Shown here: positions 1 through 12,624 of the stretch, piece after piece
How the letters are laid out: every line of letters begins with the position of its first letter
Position numbering within the stretch: position 1 is the stretch's first letter
NCBI RefSeq assembly: GCF_030272615.1
Contig: NC_081409.1
Span: 470,326,573 to 470,390,572, forward strand
Reading direction: 5' to 3'
Length of the DNA stretch: 64,000 bases
DNA from: Cryptomeria japonica
Lineage: Eukaryota > Streptophyta > Pinopsida > Cupressales > Cupressaceae
The notes under the pieces: generated by a model
Database searches by the model: none
The model's input: only the letters and a program-made list of their open reading frames with translations
Told to the model about the DNA's origin: nothing
Position numbers and translations under genes: made by a program

Positions 1-840
1 AGATACTGAACTTGAACTTGATTGATCAAGAAGCGGATCTTACTGATCTAGACATAGCGAGCGAAGATAAAAATCGATCTTGAACTTGATTGATCAAGAT
101 ACGATAAGCGAAAAATAAACTGTCTAGCTTGATTCGAAGCGATGAAACTGAACACCTGCTTAGATTTAGCATGTGATCAAAGATACTCTTTAAACTTTTG
201 ATTAAGTTTAAATGAATAATCAAATTGATGAAAAGCAATGAAACTAATTAATGTTAAGAGATTGATTCAGATGAAGAAAAATATCAGCTTGATTTGAAGC
301 GATGAAGCTGAGATTCCCCTAGCAATTGATTCAATTCAGATGATCGAGATATCTCAACTTGATGTAAAGCGATGAAGCTGAGATGCCCCTTAGCAATAAG
401 AATTGATTGATTTTCTTTAGTTGAAAATATTTTTCTCGACTTTTGATAAAGATTAAAAAAAATTCTCGACATGTGAGATGTGAGGTCATAAGGTCGTGAG
501 TATGCCCCCTCGGGAACGAAATCGAAAGATAGCGAGGGTACATTATAGGAAATTGTTGGCGATGATAAGTTATTTGGGCACAAATTGATCCTGAGGAATT
601 TTTGAAACTTTGGCGTTGATTGATTTTGAATTGAGCGCAAAGTTGTTGTGTAGAATAAAATTGAGATTCAGCGATGATTCATGAGAAATTGAGCACAATT
701 TGAAGAAAGAATGAGCATTTTATAAAAAGTGCTAAGTGGTCCAAATTTTGAAATTGACTAGTAAAATGATCTCGAATTTCAATTTTGATCCTGAATATGG
801 AATCAAAATGGGCAAATTAGCTAAGGTTACAATTTTCATG
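1..840. repeat. Degenerate repeat array upstream of the antisense promoter (element A)
   Basis: The inverted motif CTTGATTGATCAAG and longer degenerate units resembling CTTGATTTGAAGCGATGAA recur here several times, for example near 20, 90, 125, 285 and 355. The same array occurs in the opposite orientation in element B (about 20850-21615) and element C (about 62640-63260). It lies between the 3' LTR and the TATA box of the antisense gene. It has no coding potential. A role as upstream promoter or enhancer region is inference. Confidence 0.75.
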
Positions 841-875
841 TCCATCGGAGCAAGTTGAAATATTAGGTTTTTGGC

Positions 876-882
876 TATATAT
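876..882 (+). promoter_or_regulatory. TATA box of the antisense PMD gene (element A)
   Basis: GGCTATATATGGG lies 80 bases upstream of the exon 1 ATG at 956. The same motif at the same spacing occurs on the minus strand in B (20581-20587) and C (62164-62171). It faces away from the 3' LTR and against the gag-pol strand. Promoter function is inferred from position and conservation. Confidence 0.6.
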
Positions 883-955
883 GGGACAAAAGTGTCATTT
901 TCAAATCATTTTAACCCTCCAAGTTTGAAAATTCAAAAAGCCTTCTGCGAAGAAA

Positions 956-3324
956 ATGGTGGTCCCTACTCATATGCATCGATTCGAGCACTAGAGATGA
1001 CATAATCGACCCCGAAACTATGAGCTAGTGGTAAGTGATCGATCTTAAGCCTCTTTATGTTTTCAATTTTGAATTTTTTTGTTCATTTTTCAAGTTTTTG
1101 GCATGTTTGGGGTCGGGTTTCATGTTTTATCATGCGAGGCAGAATTTTTTCTCGTATGAGTAACTGTTAAATTTTATTTTGTCATTTTAGGCCACTATAA
1201 TTGTCATTCGGACCCTACCCTCGTGTCATACGACATGTCTATAAACATACCATTTTGTTGTGCAAGGTCTAATAATGTGTTGTTTGGGAATGTTTTATCA
1301 TACGAAAGCCATTTCTGACTCATACGAGATGATGTCCTTCTGTGTTTTATTATTCTGGAAACAAGGGGCATTTTTGAAGATCAAAACTTGAAATTTTGAT
1401 TTTGCACTTGACTTAGTTGGATTTGCGTGATGTTTAACTTCTCTTGTAGGCTCATTTGGAATGTTTTTTGATGCTTCGTTGTTGGGTTTTTTCAGGTTCG
1501 ATTACCTCCTATGCTTTTCAAATGTGTTTATCCTCCCACCATGGCATTAGTACGACATTTATCAGAGGTTGAGTAGGCTCATATTAATTTGTGCAGTTTG
1601 ACTCATCATCTTGGTTAACCAGATATCCGTGTGAATCACGGTATCCTCATAGCATTGGTTGAGCATTTCCATTCAGAGCATAACATGTTTCATTTGCCAA
1701 TGGGGGAGTTGACTATCACTCCTGAGGATGTATATAGGATCCTTTGTATCCCTTTTGCTAGGGATAAGGTGGATTATGATGCAGCATTGCTACCTAGACT
1801 ACAGGTGGTTAGACATGTACTCAGGGATCCAAACATTTTGACCCATTCCATTAGTTGGGACATGATGATGAGTAGATACAGCGAGGAGTTTCCTCTGGTG
1901 TGTGTTTTAGTAGGATTTATTGGTTGTTTTTGATACCAGATATAACATAGTAGGGTTTCTAGTGTGGATGGGGTAGGATGTTGATGAGATTGATGGAGAC
2001 CCCTCAGAGGCTTGGTTGGGGTTCTTGTATATTGGCCCACATGTATCACAAAATTCATGAGATTGTATATAGGGATGGCAGGAGCATGGTTGTAGGTGTA
2101 TTTATTTTATAGGTTTGGGCTTGGGAACAGCTCCCAATTTTTTGGCCGATAGTTGATGATAGTAGAGAGCTTGGGCAGCCGATTATATATAGGTATGTCG
2201 GTTATATTACACAGCCCCATCTAGGCAAGATAGATTTTTGGTGGTGGCAGTTAGATGACTTGATAGCCGTAGGGTGGAGACCTTACAGAGGTTTAGAGCC
2301 ATGGGATGACTGGTGGCTAGTTCGTAGGGACCTTTTTGTTACACGCCCTCTTATTGGGAGATCGCAGACTATTGTTGAGCGGTTCATTGTATCATGGGTG
2401 ATGAGGCAGTATGGCCGGCCTCAGGGGGTGTTGTAGGAGTTTACAACTTATGTGCGTTATGCAATGATGAGAGATAGGGATGGTCTCCATAATTGTCCTA
2501 TGCTTTGGCTATGCAGGAGCTGACTGGTCTACAATGCCTTAGATGGGACTATATGGATGATGTTGCAGATGCGGGGGTACTACCCCAGTATAAAGATTTT
2601 TTTTCAGCAGCATCTATTTCCTAGATTCACAGATCTAGCTGAGCAGGCACCTCATATTGAGGAGATTGAGGATGATGCCCCCACACCAAGATAGGGCCAG
2701 GGATAGAGACAGGGATGACGATAGAGAGTTGAGGCTCAGACGCAGGCAGGTGGCGATCCTAGTGCTAGTAGCAGCAGGGTTCCAACTGGGGTTGGACAGC
2801 AGAGGGGTGAGGGTAGATCCCTAGGGCATGTAGGAGTGAGATTAGGTGGAGCTAAGGAGGAGTGAGCAACTCTGAGATAGGTTTGGCAATGGCGTGAGGA
2901 GTAGGGTGGAGTTGGAGGTGGAGATGTGGGTGGAGAGTCTTTGAAAGAGCAGGGGACTAACACAGGATGATCGATGAGAGCACGTCTTGCAAAGCTGCAG
3001 TCACAGTTGATAATGACTCAGACTTAGCTGGCGAAGTGAGACCAACAGCTTGTAGATCTTAGGGTTGAGCACGATTGTCAAATCTCAGAGATGAGAGTAG
3101 AGACGAGAGCAGAGATAGAGGCCTTGCGGCAAGAGGTCCTTCTCCATACTAGTAGGGCAGCCTACTATGTTGCAGCATATAGCATCACAATTCTAGTTGT
3201 GCAGCAGGTCATTCCCTACTCGCATTATATGGCATGGTCAGAGGGAGCTCGAGCACCTCATCAGGATCCCAGTCATCAGGCTCCTCCTCCTCCACCAGGT
3301 GATGAGGGAGAGGTTGAGAGCTAG
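956..3324 (+). pseudogene. Antisense two-exon plant mobile domain (PMD) gene, degraded (element A)
   Basis: Exon 1 (956-1030, 25 codons, starting MVVPTHMH and ending YELV) is followed by GTAAGT at 1031. An acceptor TTTTTTCAG ends at 1495, and exon 2 runs from 1496 to 3324 in the same phase. Exon 2 contains a clear PMD region (aminotransferase-like plant mobile domain): FHLPMGELTITPEDVYRIL near 1690-1745 and the VWAWEQLPIF block near 2113-2140. A proline-rich end (HQAPPPPPGDEGE) closes at 3324. PMD proteins are known in plants both as host nuclear proteins (MAIN/MAIL1) and in gypsy and Mutator-type transposons. Exon 1 has two stops, and exon 2 has a stop early in the frame (after LSEVE) plus later stops and frameshifts. 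A start at 1511 or 1541 (CCACCATGG) is also possible, but element B reads through that point without an ATG in this frame, which favours the spliced model. Confidence 0.75.
1130..1340. repeat. Degenerate TCGTACGA-type motif cluster inside the antisense intron (element A)
   Basis: Variants such as CTCGTATGAG, GTCATACGAC, ATCATACGAA and CTCATACGAG are spaced through the intron. Each differs from TCGTACGA by CG-to-TG/CA transitions, as expected after cytosine methylation and deamination. The equivalent block in element C (61719-61894) has three perfect copies. Confidence 0.55.
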
Positions 3325-4922
3325 ATATTCTTTTTGTATCTCAGATATTTTTTGTAGACACCCATTTTTTTGTAGCCTATACAATTCTTGCTCCGATGGG
3401 AGTTTGTATATGTCATTCGACATCATTTTGTACTCTTAAACTTTATACGATATATATATACAAGATCCGATTTAAATTCATCATACTTGTGTTGATTCAT
3501 TTATGAGATGTATTTTATATGCTTTATTCTATATGTATGCATTTCTTTTGAGTATGTAATGCAAATGATTACGGATGTCTATTTTTGCTTCTTTTCATAT
3601 GCAAATAGATGAATGTGTAATGAGTAATATGAAATGCAAATTTTTATTTTCTATGCAATAAGATGAATGCAGATGAGTGAATAATGAAATGTATGAATCT
3701 ATATAAAAAATGTTTATGTATATAGCTAAACATCTCAAAACACAAGTACTTGATCAAAGAAATGATGATAAATAGACCACTTAGCGTAAGAAATGATGAT
3801 GCTTTCAGCTCTCATTCAAAAGATAAAGAGATTATTACCATACCAAAATCACTATAGATTCACAAAATGTAGAATGATATGCAAAATGATATGCAAAATG
3901 CAACCTAAACCTAGTCACTGGATTTAAAATGCTTAAGATTCATCACCGAGCATAATGAACACAACAGGCAGGTTAGAGTTCCTTTCTTTTTCAATGTGCA
4001 ATATTTATTATCTTGTTTGCAATGACCCTTTTTTCATTTATATCTTTGGACAGATTTCGTAGGGACCTGAATTGCATCATAAAGAAATTCCCTCAAAACA
4101 AACAAAGAAATGATGTGGACCTCCCTATAGCATACAAATAAGCAGAGTCGAGGTATGTGAGGTGATTTCACCTTGATGTGAAGGCTCTTATCACAGACAC
4201 CCAGCTAATTTAGATGTTTCCAGATCATTGGGATCATTCCTACAAGAAAAAAACAAAGAAAATATTATGACCCCAACTTGCTCCTCTCATTCACAATAGA
4301 CTTCTTGGAGTTACTCAGAGGGATAATAATCGAAAACCAATATAAAAGATAGCATACAAAGAAAATTTTTATTCATAGCTCAAACTGTTTAGTGATTGTT
4401 TTCCGTTATGTTGTTTTGTTTGTTTACTCAATGATAAAACTCTTTGGTAGTTAGGAGACAGGTGACTGACTCGGAGTGGATGACCATGTTTCACTGACGG
4501 AAAGATGACTTGGTTGACACTACTTAGGATATGTAATGTGCTCAGTCGATTAACCTAAGACTAGGACGTTGATCAGTTTCAATTCATGAAGGTTCCAACA
4601 AACCAGGATGTCACAAAAGTGACTAAAATATATGTACAAGAGAAAGCAAAGATGCATGAAAGCGGGAAATGCCAACGTTGCATTGATAGATGGAACACTT
4701 GAGTACAAGAGGTGCCTGTTTGCCAAGTTTTCACTTGGTTGGCAGAGATTCATTTTTTATTTTCCCAAGGTGCCCATTTACCAGGTTTTCACCAGGGCAT
4801 TTTCTCTCTTTATATATATATATATTTTATTTTATTTTTTTATTTATTTTTTTTTAATTTTTCTGATTTTTTTTATTTTTTCAGGACTTTTTCAGCTATA
4901 CATGTTGATGGCACAAAGAATA
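3325..4922. other. Non-coding stretch between the convergent PMD and integrase genes (element A)
   Basis: No supported gene. The stretch aligns with 58029-59696 of element C. It includes a TA-repeat and T-rich block at about 4800-4885 and imperfect repeats of a GGTGAAAACCTGG-type motif (seen as its complement near 4725-4795). Apparent small frames rich in Phe and Ile come from the T-rich block. Confidence 0.7.
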
Positions 4923-6095
4923 CTAAGCAAAGAATTTCTTCAAGTGGATATTGTTAATTGGTTCATGGAGCTGTTCTCCTTCCAAATTTGAGAGTTGATA
5001 GGCACCAGAGCCGAATATTGCAGTAATGATATAGGGACCCAACCAGTTGGGTTCAAACTTCCCTTTGTTGTCTCGAAACTGTTGATTATTAGGATTTTCT
5101 CTTAGATCTAGGTCACCAACCTGAAATTCCCTTTGTCTAACTTTCTTGTTATATCCTCTGGACATTCTCTTCTGGTACACTCTGAGATGATCAAACGCCA
5201 CTTTGCGATGCTCATCCAGCAATTTGAGTTCTTGCAATCTAGATATTCTATGATCTTCATCAGTAATAAGACCTTGCAAGGAAACTCTTAGAGATGGTAT
5301 TTCTACTTCAATAGGTAGTATTGCTTCGGACCCATACACCAAAGAGAAAGGTGTAGCCCTAGTAGGTATCCCGATACTTGTTTTGTAATCCCATAGTGCA
5401 AAGTTGAGTTGCAGATGTCAATCCTTCCCAGATTTTTTCACTGTTTTATGCAAGATAGTCAGTGGGTTTTTGTTAGATGCCTCAGCTTGTCCATTACCTT
5501 GAGGGTAATATACTGATGACCAGTGTTGTTTTATTTTGAATTTCTCACAGAGCTCATCCAGATCTTTATTCTTTAACTTTACTCCATTATCAGTCATGAT
5601 GGACGAAGGTATCCCATACTTGCAGATGATATAGTTTAGGATGAACAAGGTGACTTGTTTACCGATTGCTTTGATGAGCGGAACCGCTTCTACCCACTTG
5701 GTGAAATACTCAGTGGCAGTTATGATGAATTTATGTATGTTAGATGATGAAAGCTATATCTGGCTAATGAGATCAAAGGCCCATTGCTGAAAAGGCCAAT
5801 GTGTAGTGAAGGGTATAAGATCCTTTGCTGGAGCATATATGAGATTTCCATGTAGCTGACATTTTTCATAGGTCTTAACAAATTTAATAGCATCTTTCTC
5901 CATGTTTGGCCAGTAGTAGCCAGTTCATAATAGTTTCCGAGCTAAAGTAAGACCATTCGAATGAGATCCACAAATACCTTCATGAACTTCCAATAAAGCA
6001 CATTTAGATTCTTCAGCTTCTAGACACCTAAGTAATGTACCATCCAAACCTCATCTAAACAAATCGTTAGCAATGATAACATATCATGAAGCATT
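4923..6095 (-). pseudogene. Integrase domain of pol, interrupted (element A)
   Basis: Integrase joins retrotransposon cDNA to chromosomal DNA. From the N-terminal side (right), a zinc-binding region resembling that of element C is broken by stops. The core retains TDNG near 5600 and GQAEASNK with the catalytic Glu near 5490. After another break comes an open 139-residue C-terminal part (5342-4923) with the GPY/F-type module NWLGPYIITAIFGSGAYQL. Spacing and sequence match element C, where the DD35E triad is visible. It is not functional as it stands because of several in-frame stops. Confidence 0.88.
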
Positions 6096-6149
6096 TTGAG
6101 TTAGGTTTCTTTTCTCACTACTAGTAAGGTTTTTAGGGATAATTTGGTC

Positions 6150-6845
6150 TCATAAATAAGAGTAGATGTGACTATATCGGGATGAGTCATGTCCACTAAT
6201 AGAACAGACTATTTGGGTCTCAGGAGAATCATAAGTTGGGTAATATAACTCTTCCACTAGGAATTCAAAGCAAAAATTGGATTCTTGTAACTCAGGTATA
6301 GATGCCAAGGTGGCCATAGCATCTGCTGCTCTATTTGCGGATCTAGGAGTCTGTTGGAATGATACAAAAGAAAAATACTTCTTAAGATCATCAACCATTC
6401 TCTTATAAGGCATCAGTTTCACATCTTGAGTCTGATATGTATTATTGATTTGATTGACTACCAGCTGGGAATCTCCATAGATATACAATTTTGCAACCTT
6501 CCATTCAATAGCTAGCTTGATTCCGTTCACCAAAGCCTCATATTTTGCAATATTATTTGTGCAAGGGAATAGAATATTATAAGACTTTGGGATTGAATAC
6601 TTCAAAGGAGTAATAAACAATATTCCAGCACTGGAACCATTTTGAGTAAAAGACCCATCAAAGAACATCTTCCAAGGTTGTTGAGTAAGATGCATTATTG
6701 ATTCATCTAGAAACTCTATGTGTAGTGGTTGAGTGTCCTCAAGTGGAGCTTCAGCCAGTTGATCAGTAATTACCTGTCCTTTTATGGCTTTGCGTTCCAC
6801 ATACTCAATGTCAAACTCTGTAAGGATCATGGCCCATTTTTCCAA
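6150..6845 (-). pseudogene. Second RNase H (Tat-type) domain of pol (element A)
   Basis: This is an open 231-residue segment. It contains WKMFFDGSFTQNG (first acidic residue), NNIAKYEALVNGIKLA (Glu) and YGDSQLVVNQI (Asp), and ends with PRSANRAADAMATLASI. This is the extra type I RNase H found after the normal RT-RNase H in Tat-lineage gypsy elements. It would help degrade the RNA strand of the RNA:DNA hybrid. The segment itself has no stop but lies between broken neighbours, so it would not be made as part of a full polyprotein. Confidence 0.9.
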
Positions 6846-6853
6846 TCTTCCAG

Positions 6854-8125
6854 TTAGTGTTCTTTGTTGAGTAGATATTTGAGCGGATCAATTTTAGCCA
6901 CCAGCTTGATTGAATGTGCCAGCATGTAGTGTCTCAATTTTTGTGATGCAAACACTAATGCCAAGCATGCTTTTTTTATTATGGTGTAGTTCATTTCATA
7001 AGACACCAATGTCTTGCTGATGTAATAAATACCTTGTTCCTTTTTGTTGTCATCTTGCTGTGCCAGAAGTGCCCCTAGTGATGAATCAGTTGCTGATATG
7101 TATAAGATCAATGGTTTACCCTAAATCGGTGGCATCAATATTGGTGAATTGGATAGGTAATCTTTTATCTGCTAAATGTGTTTTTCCTATTCCTGATCCC
7201 AATTGTATATTATTCTTTTCCTCAATACTTTTGTGAAAGGTTGAGCTTTGTCTGCTAGTTGAGAAATGAAGCCTCTGATGGATTGGAGACATCCCTGTAG
7301 ACTTCTCATTTGACTAATGTTCTTTTTTGGTGGATTTTCTATTATATCTTGGACCTTCTTAGGACCAACCTTGATTCCCTTCTTTGAAATGGCATAGCCA
7401 AGTAGTTTACCAGATGTTACTCTGAATGCACACTTCTTTGGATTTAACCAGAGTTTAAACTTTTCCATTTTGTCTAGTATACGACCTAACTCTTCAATAT
7501 GTGTTGATCTCTTCATAGTATTCACTAAGGTGTCATCAACATAATCTTCCATATTCTTATGCATCATTTCATGAAAGATAGTTGTAACCGCTCTTTGATA
7601 GGTTGCTCTTGCGTTCTTTAGCCCAAATGGCATGACATTCTAGCAAAAGGTTCCCCATGCACAGGTGAAAGTTGTCTTTTCTTGATCTCTGGGAGCTATT
7701 TTGATTTGATTATATCCAGAGAATCTGTCCATTAGTGAGTACATCTCATACCCAGCAATCATGTCGACTATCATATCAATATTTGGTAATGGAAAGTCAT
7801 CCTTCGGACAAGCTTTATTAAGATCTCTGAAGTCAATGCAAACTTTGATAGATTTGTCTACCTTTGACATAGGTACTATGTTTGAAATCCATTTAGAATA
7901 ATCTATAGCTCTAATGAATCCATATTTTAATAGTTTTTCTAGCTCAGCCTTGACCAGCAGTGCCACATGTGGGTGCATCTTATGGAGTTTTTGCTTAACT
8001 GGTTTTACTCCTGGTGTAATAGAAAGATGGTGCCTGATGAGATCAGGATCCAAGCCTTGCATATTAGAGTACATCCATGCAAACTTTATTTTCTTTTCTG
8101 AGAATAGATGAGTGAAATACTTCAA
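6854..8125 (-). pseudogene. Reverse transcriptase and first RNase H of pol (element A)
   Basis: RT copies the genomic RNA into cDNA. The fingers and palm are recognisable: GFIRAIDYSKWISNIVPM, CIDFRDLNKACPKDDFPLP, then a TAG stop at about 7635 where element C has Trp (TFCWNVMPFG). After the stop come MPFGLKNARATYQRA and the catalytic YVDD at 7543-7532, which is intact. The connection and first RNase H follow, with TDSSLGALLAQQDDNKKE and ISKTLVSYEMNYTIIKKACLALVFA at 7111-6854. One stop and a frame change near 7130-7187 separate the parts. Confidence 0.92.
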
Positions 8126-10366
8126 TTCTTATGCTGATAGTGATTGAGCTACATGAATGATGTGTGGTGTCTCTTGACTCCCAATGTTCACTAGCTAAGT
8201 TGGCTCGATCAATATGGAGGACCTTTCCTAGAAATGACTTGGCAGTACATCAAGTATCTCACCTTCAGGAACCTCAGAGAGGTTTTCACCTTTAGGTATG
8301 TCCTTTATTTTCTCTTTTTAAGATTTTGACACCTTCACAATGTGGCTTTCACCATCAGATCTTTTATTTTTGTTTTTCTTGTTTTTGCAACTAAGATACT
8401 TGACATCTGCTTCAATCATGTTTTCACTATGTTCGTTTGTGGAAGAGTACATAGGTTCAACTACATTGAGGTAATAGGCTAACATATAGTCATTGGCAAA
8501 AGTAGGTATATTCATGGGTTGGTTCTATAAAGTACAGTCAATTAGTTCTGGATGTAGTAAGGATAAATGTTGGATAGGTTCAAGTGTGTTCACAGTATTG
8601 TCATCACAACTGCTGATCAAAAAGTTGAGTTCCAGAAGGATACCTTGCGTAAGTGTCTCGAGACTAGGAAGAGTCAGAACATGATTATTAAAGTTCACGT
8701 TATTATTTAATTGACCTAATCCAATAGACATACATGTAGCATCATTCCCCACGCTGAACTGGACATCATATCGTGGTTTGATAGTGATAAGATCAGTAGA
8801 CAGATTTTCATTGTTTATATTAGATGATTCAAAATTTGAGGCTGAGTAGATATTGTCTTGAATAAGACTGTCATCAGAGTCATCAAATGAAGTTCCTGAG
8901 TCTTCTTCAAGTGATTTAGGAAGTGTATGTATGGTATCAACACCAACATTTTAATGTTGCAAGTTCTTTCATATTGTGGTTCATTTGTCATTTGTATCTG
9001 ACACACCTGTTGACATGATCTTGTTGTTTCTATGATTTGTTGTCATCTACTCCATTTAGCTTCCTTTAGACTGATAACTAGTACTTGTTCTATAGCTTCT
9101 AACTCTTCTTGTGTAGTGCTATACCTGATTTGTTATGTTTTAGCATAGGGGTACATAGATGAAAAGATTTTTGGTACTCTTCCTTCCTTCAGTCCTTGTT
9201 CATAATTTTCTTGTCTCTTTTGTCTAATTTCCTATATTTCCTTCTCTAGTTTTATGCACATTAGCTCCTAAATATCATCTATGACACCGCTAGACTCTTC
9301 TGGAGTTTCTGTACTGGATGTATCTGAGAGGTGGTCAGGACCCCATTCATACTCGTTTGAGTCAGTCTCTGAATTTTCTACTTGTTACCTACCAGTATAT
9401 GTGACTGGAAATTTTATTGGTGTAAACAATTCTCTGATTCTTACTACTTCATCTCTTATATCCTCAGGGACCTCAACTTCTCGTATTATTGTAGCTAACA
9501 CCATTGAAGCTTGAGAACTAACTGTTTCTTCTTTCTTGATTGTTGATTCCTCTTTCTCTTTTCTACACTCTTCTTTTGTTTGTTGAGCATTTGCTTCTTG
9601 TAATGTTGAAGGCGATATCCTTTTCTGCCACTTAGACTTAGAAACATGTTTTTGATCTGATGTCTTTTTCGAATTGTACCCCAGTCCAACCTTATCATTT
9701 GTGGACTTTGTTTGTAGCTAAATTGGTTCAATAATACCCTCTTGATGTTTACTCAGGGGACTAGTACCTAAATATCCCATGCGTTGAATCATCTTGTAGC
9801 CAGGACCATATTGGTTAGAGGAAATCTCACAATGTCGTACCTCCATGTTTTGACTATCTGCCTTAAAGAGCCAGTTAAGAATATCATCTTCTTCCATTTC
9901 ATCTTATAGGGAGGTAGAGGATTGTACAAAGAGACCATCATATATGGTATTCGGAGATGAAGTTTGTATTCTCATAGCCTCTGATGGCTTGCCCAACTGT
10001 TTTGGTGATGGAGGGAGAGAGACTAATGAAAGTACCGGTTCTATCTTGTAGCCATCCATGCCAGTATTTTTAATCTTCAATCTCTTTTCTAAGTCTTTCA
10101 TCAGTGTTTCTAGATCTTCATTTGTAGAGGCTTCCCTATTATGAGGCACAAAAGTATCTGCACCTTTTGTCAATGCATTATAGATGACATTCGTATCAGC
10201 AGGAATACTGACTTCTATTCCATTATAAGGAACATCAAGTACCTAGAAAAGGACATCTCTTTCTACAGGTCCCACTCTAATAGGTAATGATACCAGACCT
10301 TTAGAGGTCCTTTCTTCTTCATCATAGGCTTTTATTGTTATTTTCTTGTCGAGATCAATGACATTT
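8126..10366 (-). pseudogene. Protease-RT linker with G-patch-like segment, heavily interrupted (element A)
   Basis: This stretch aligns with the better preserved linker of element C (53164-54900). Recognisable fragments include the RMGYLGTSPL-type glycine motif near 9770-9800, the YTGRQQVDDSE-type stretch near 9390, a lysine-rich coiled segment (9731-9495) and the stretch just before RT (8752-8318). It has many stops. It probably acts as a spacer in the polyprotein; no known catalytic domain is seen apart from the G-patch-like part. Confidence 0.7.
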
Positions 10367-10684
10367 TCAGAGAATCCTAGTTGTGTAAGTACAAATATTC
10401 AACCCCACACCTACATCTATCAAAACGCATTTGACTCTGAGTTTATGGATCATGGATTCAATTTGCAATGGTTGGTTATGTGGATGATTTAGTGAGTTGC
10501 CATCTTCTTTAGAGAAGGTCAGATAGTGAGGTGAAGTCATATGACCCACCATAGACTGAAACTGATCAATATCTAAATCTTTTGGAACATTAGTGGTGAG
10601 CAATGCTTTATCTAGGATATCTTTGTGTGCAGATGAGAGTTTTAGCAATTCAAAAATTGAGATTTGAGCATTTGTCCTTTTCAA
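10367..10684 (-). pseudogene. Aspartic protease region (element A), active site altered
   Basis: The segment begins MKRTNAQISIFELLKLSS and contains QSMVGHMTSPHYLTFSKEDG and then the active-site region VLIDVGVGLNICTY. The copies in B and C read LIDGG[AT]GLN, so A carries Gly-to-Val next to the catalytic Asp. The frame is lost after residue 105 by a frameshift. In gypsy elements this enzyme cleaves Gag-Pol into its parts. Confidence 0.8.
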
Positions 10685-10819
10685 CTATTCAATGACACTA
10701 TATCTAGAAGATGATGATGAAGTCAACCTTTTAAATTTGTCCAAGGTTGATTCTTTTTGTTTGTTTGATTGGGTTGGTGGGTTCGATGTTGCTTGAGTTG
10801 GGTTGGAAGAGCTAGCTCC

Positions 10820-12624
10820 TTAGAGAGTGACTTTCTTCTGAGAATGGGTCAGAGCTCTTGCATTTTGTGTTTCATTCAGTTTATCTTGGACTATAATCAC
10901 ATTGCAATGTTCTGATTGGGAAGGCTCAATCATGTTAATGATGTTGTCATTGCTGGTATAAGTATAATTTACTTTGGCACCTCCTTTGGTCTTTGAGGAA
11001 TCACCTTGTTTGTAAATAGGTAAAGGGTCTTTAAATGCTTTATGATCAACATTGGTTGGATGATTTCCAACAACAACTTTACCAGCATCTATGAGATCTT
11101 GAATCTCATGTTTTAGCTTCATACAATTGTTTATATTATGACCTTTATTCTGATGGAAGTCACAGTATTCATTTTCTCTCCACCATCTTGGTTTGACTTC
11201 TGGATCATATGGTCTAGAGTTATCTGGTAGTGTTATCAATTTGTTTGCCAATAGAGTTTTGAAAGCAGATTCATATGATTCTTCGAGAGGAGTAAAATCA
11301 CACTTAGGTTTGGAAAGCCAAGGCTTTTCTTTGAACCATTATTTTATTTTCTTTGGTGGATTTTCTGTTGCAGCCTCAACAGCTTTAAGTACTTGTGTAC
11401 CACTAGCCAAGTTGAATATTGTGGGCTTTGAGTTAGTTTTAACAGTATTTACTACTCCATCATTAACAACATTCTTGTTGTTTTCTTTTCCAAATTTCCA
11501 ATACTTGTTCTTCTCTTTAGAGCTAGATCCTGGTTGTGTTTCTTTCCAAGGTGAGATATCTCCCTTCTTTATGAGCACATCTTCCATTTGAATGGCATTA
11601 TCTACCATTTTGTTAAATGGTGGGTGTATTTGCATTTGTACATTATACTTTAGTTCAAGGACCAATTTATTGACAAATATATCCATTTTCTCATAGTTTA
11701 AGATAGGTCGAGAATACCTAGAAAACATCTTTCTCTAGTTTATAGGAAAGTAAGAAGAGGCTCCCCTGTTTTCTGTTTAGTATTGCAAAGCTCAATCATA
11801 GTCACAGGATGTCAAATGTGGTATGACTATGGTTGTAAAAATAGTTGGATTAGTTCTTCAAACATTTTTATTCCTTTGGGTAGACTTGAGAACCATTCCA
11901 TTGCTTGACCCCCTAAACTACTTAGGAAAAGGTGCATGAGGTACGTTTCATCGTGCATGAACTCCATAAAGGCAACATAAAACTCTCTGACATGATCTTG
12001 ACGATCTGAGGTACCATCATATTTTTCAAATTTTGGGATCTCAACTTGTGAAGGAAATGGAGGCATGTATAGATATTTGTCAAATGGAAAGGGACATATT
12101 GTTTCCAGAGAATATTGTTTTGGGGACTTATCCTTATTCTTGAATTATGTGACCTCCATCCATAAGGCTTGTAATTGTTTGTGTACCATGAGTATAGGTG
12201 ATTCTTCCTTTTTAGTAACGAGTGTCTAAACATCATATCCAGTAGGAATTTTAGCACCTTGTTTTGCTAGTTCTAAGAAATAGTCTTCCTTCTCTCGAAC
12301 CAAGATAGCTTTCATCATTTTTTTAAAGTCTTTGTTCTTTTGACAATCAAGAATATCTTTTTCTGGGGGTTTTGTGTCTTCTTCAGCTTCACTTAATGAG
12401 GAATCATTGTTGGTTTCATGAATATTATAGTTGTTTTTGTTCTTGTCATTGTATTCTGTCTCATATATAGTGGGAGATTCGGGTTCATCAAAAATTGGTC
12501 TTCCTGATGACGAAGGTATGTCAATGAGTGGATCTTCCACGTAAAATGGGTTGTCTTGATATGAGAAGGGTTGTCCTTTTCCTTTAGCCTCTTTCTTGTG
12601 AGAACTCCTGGTTTGAGTAGGCAT
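10820..12624 (-). pseudogene. Gag with retrotransposon gag domain and zinc knuckle, interrupted (element A)
   Basis: The start at 12624 gives MPTQTRSSHKK, which matches the start in element C (50249). A 132-residue N-terminal segment is followed by the capsid-like retrotrans_gag core (FEKYDGTSDRQDHVREF to GGQAMEWFSSLPKGIKMFEELIQLFLQ, 12066-11827). Next is a segment from 11728 (MFSRYSRPI) to 11339, and finally a nucleic-acid-binding CX2HX4GHX4C knuckle (CDFHQNKGHNINNC) near 11165-11120. Stops and frameshifts divide it into at least four open pieces. Gag would form the virus-like particle and package RNA. Confidence 0.9.

Noticed and set aside
1511-1543. Start of the PMD protein at the ATG of exon 2 (1511 or 1541, the latter with CCACCATGG context)
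   Set aside because: Possible, but element B has no ATG in this frame at the same position, and the splice model gives a conserved in-phase exon 1 with a TATA box at the right distance. Kept only as an alternative.
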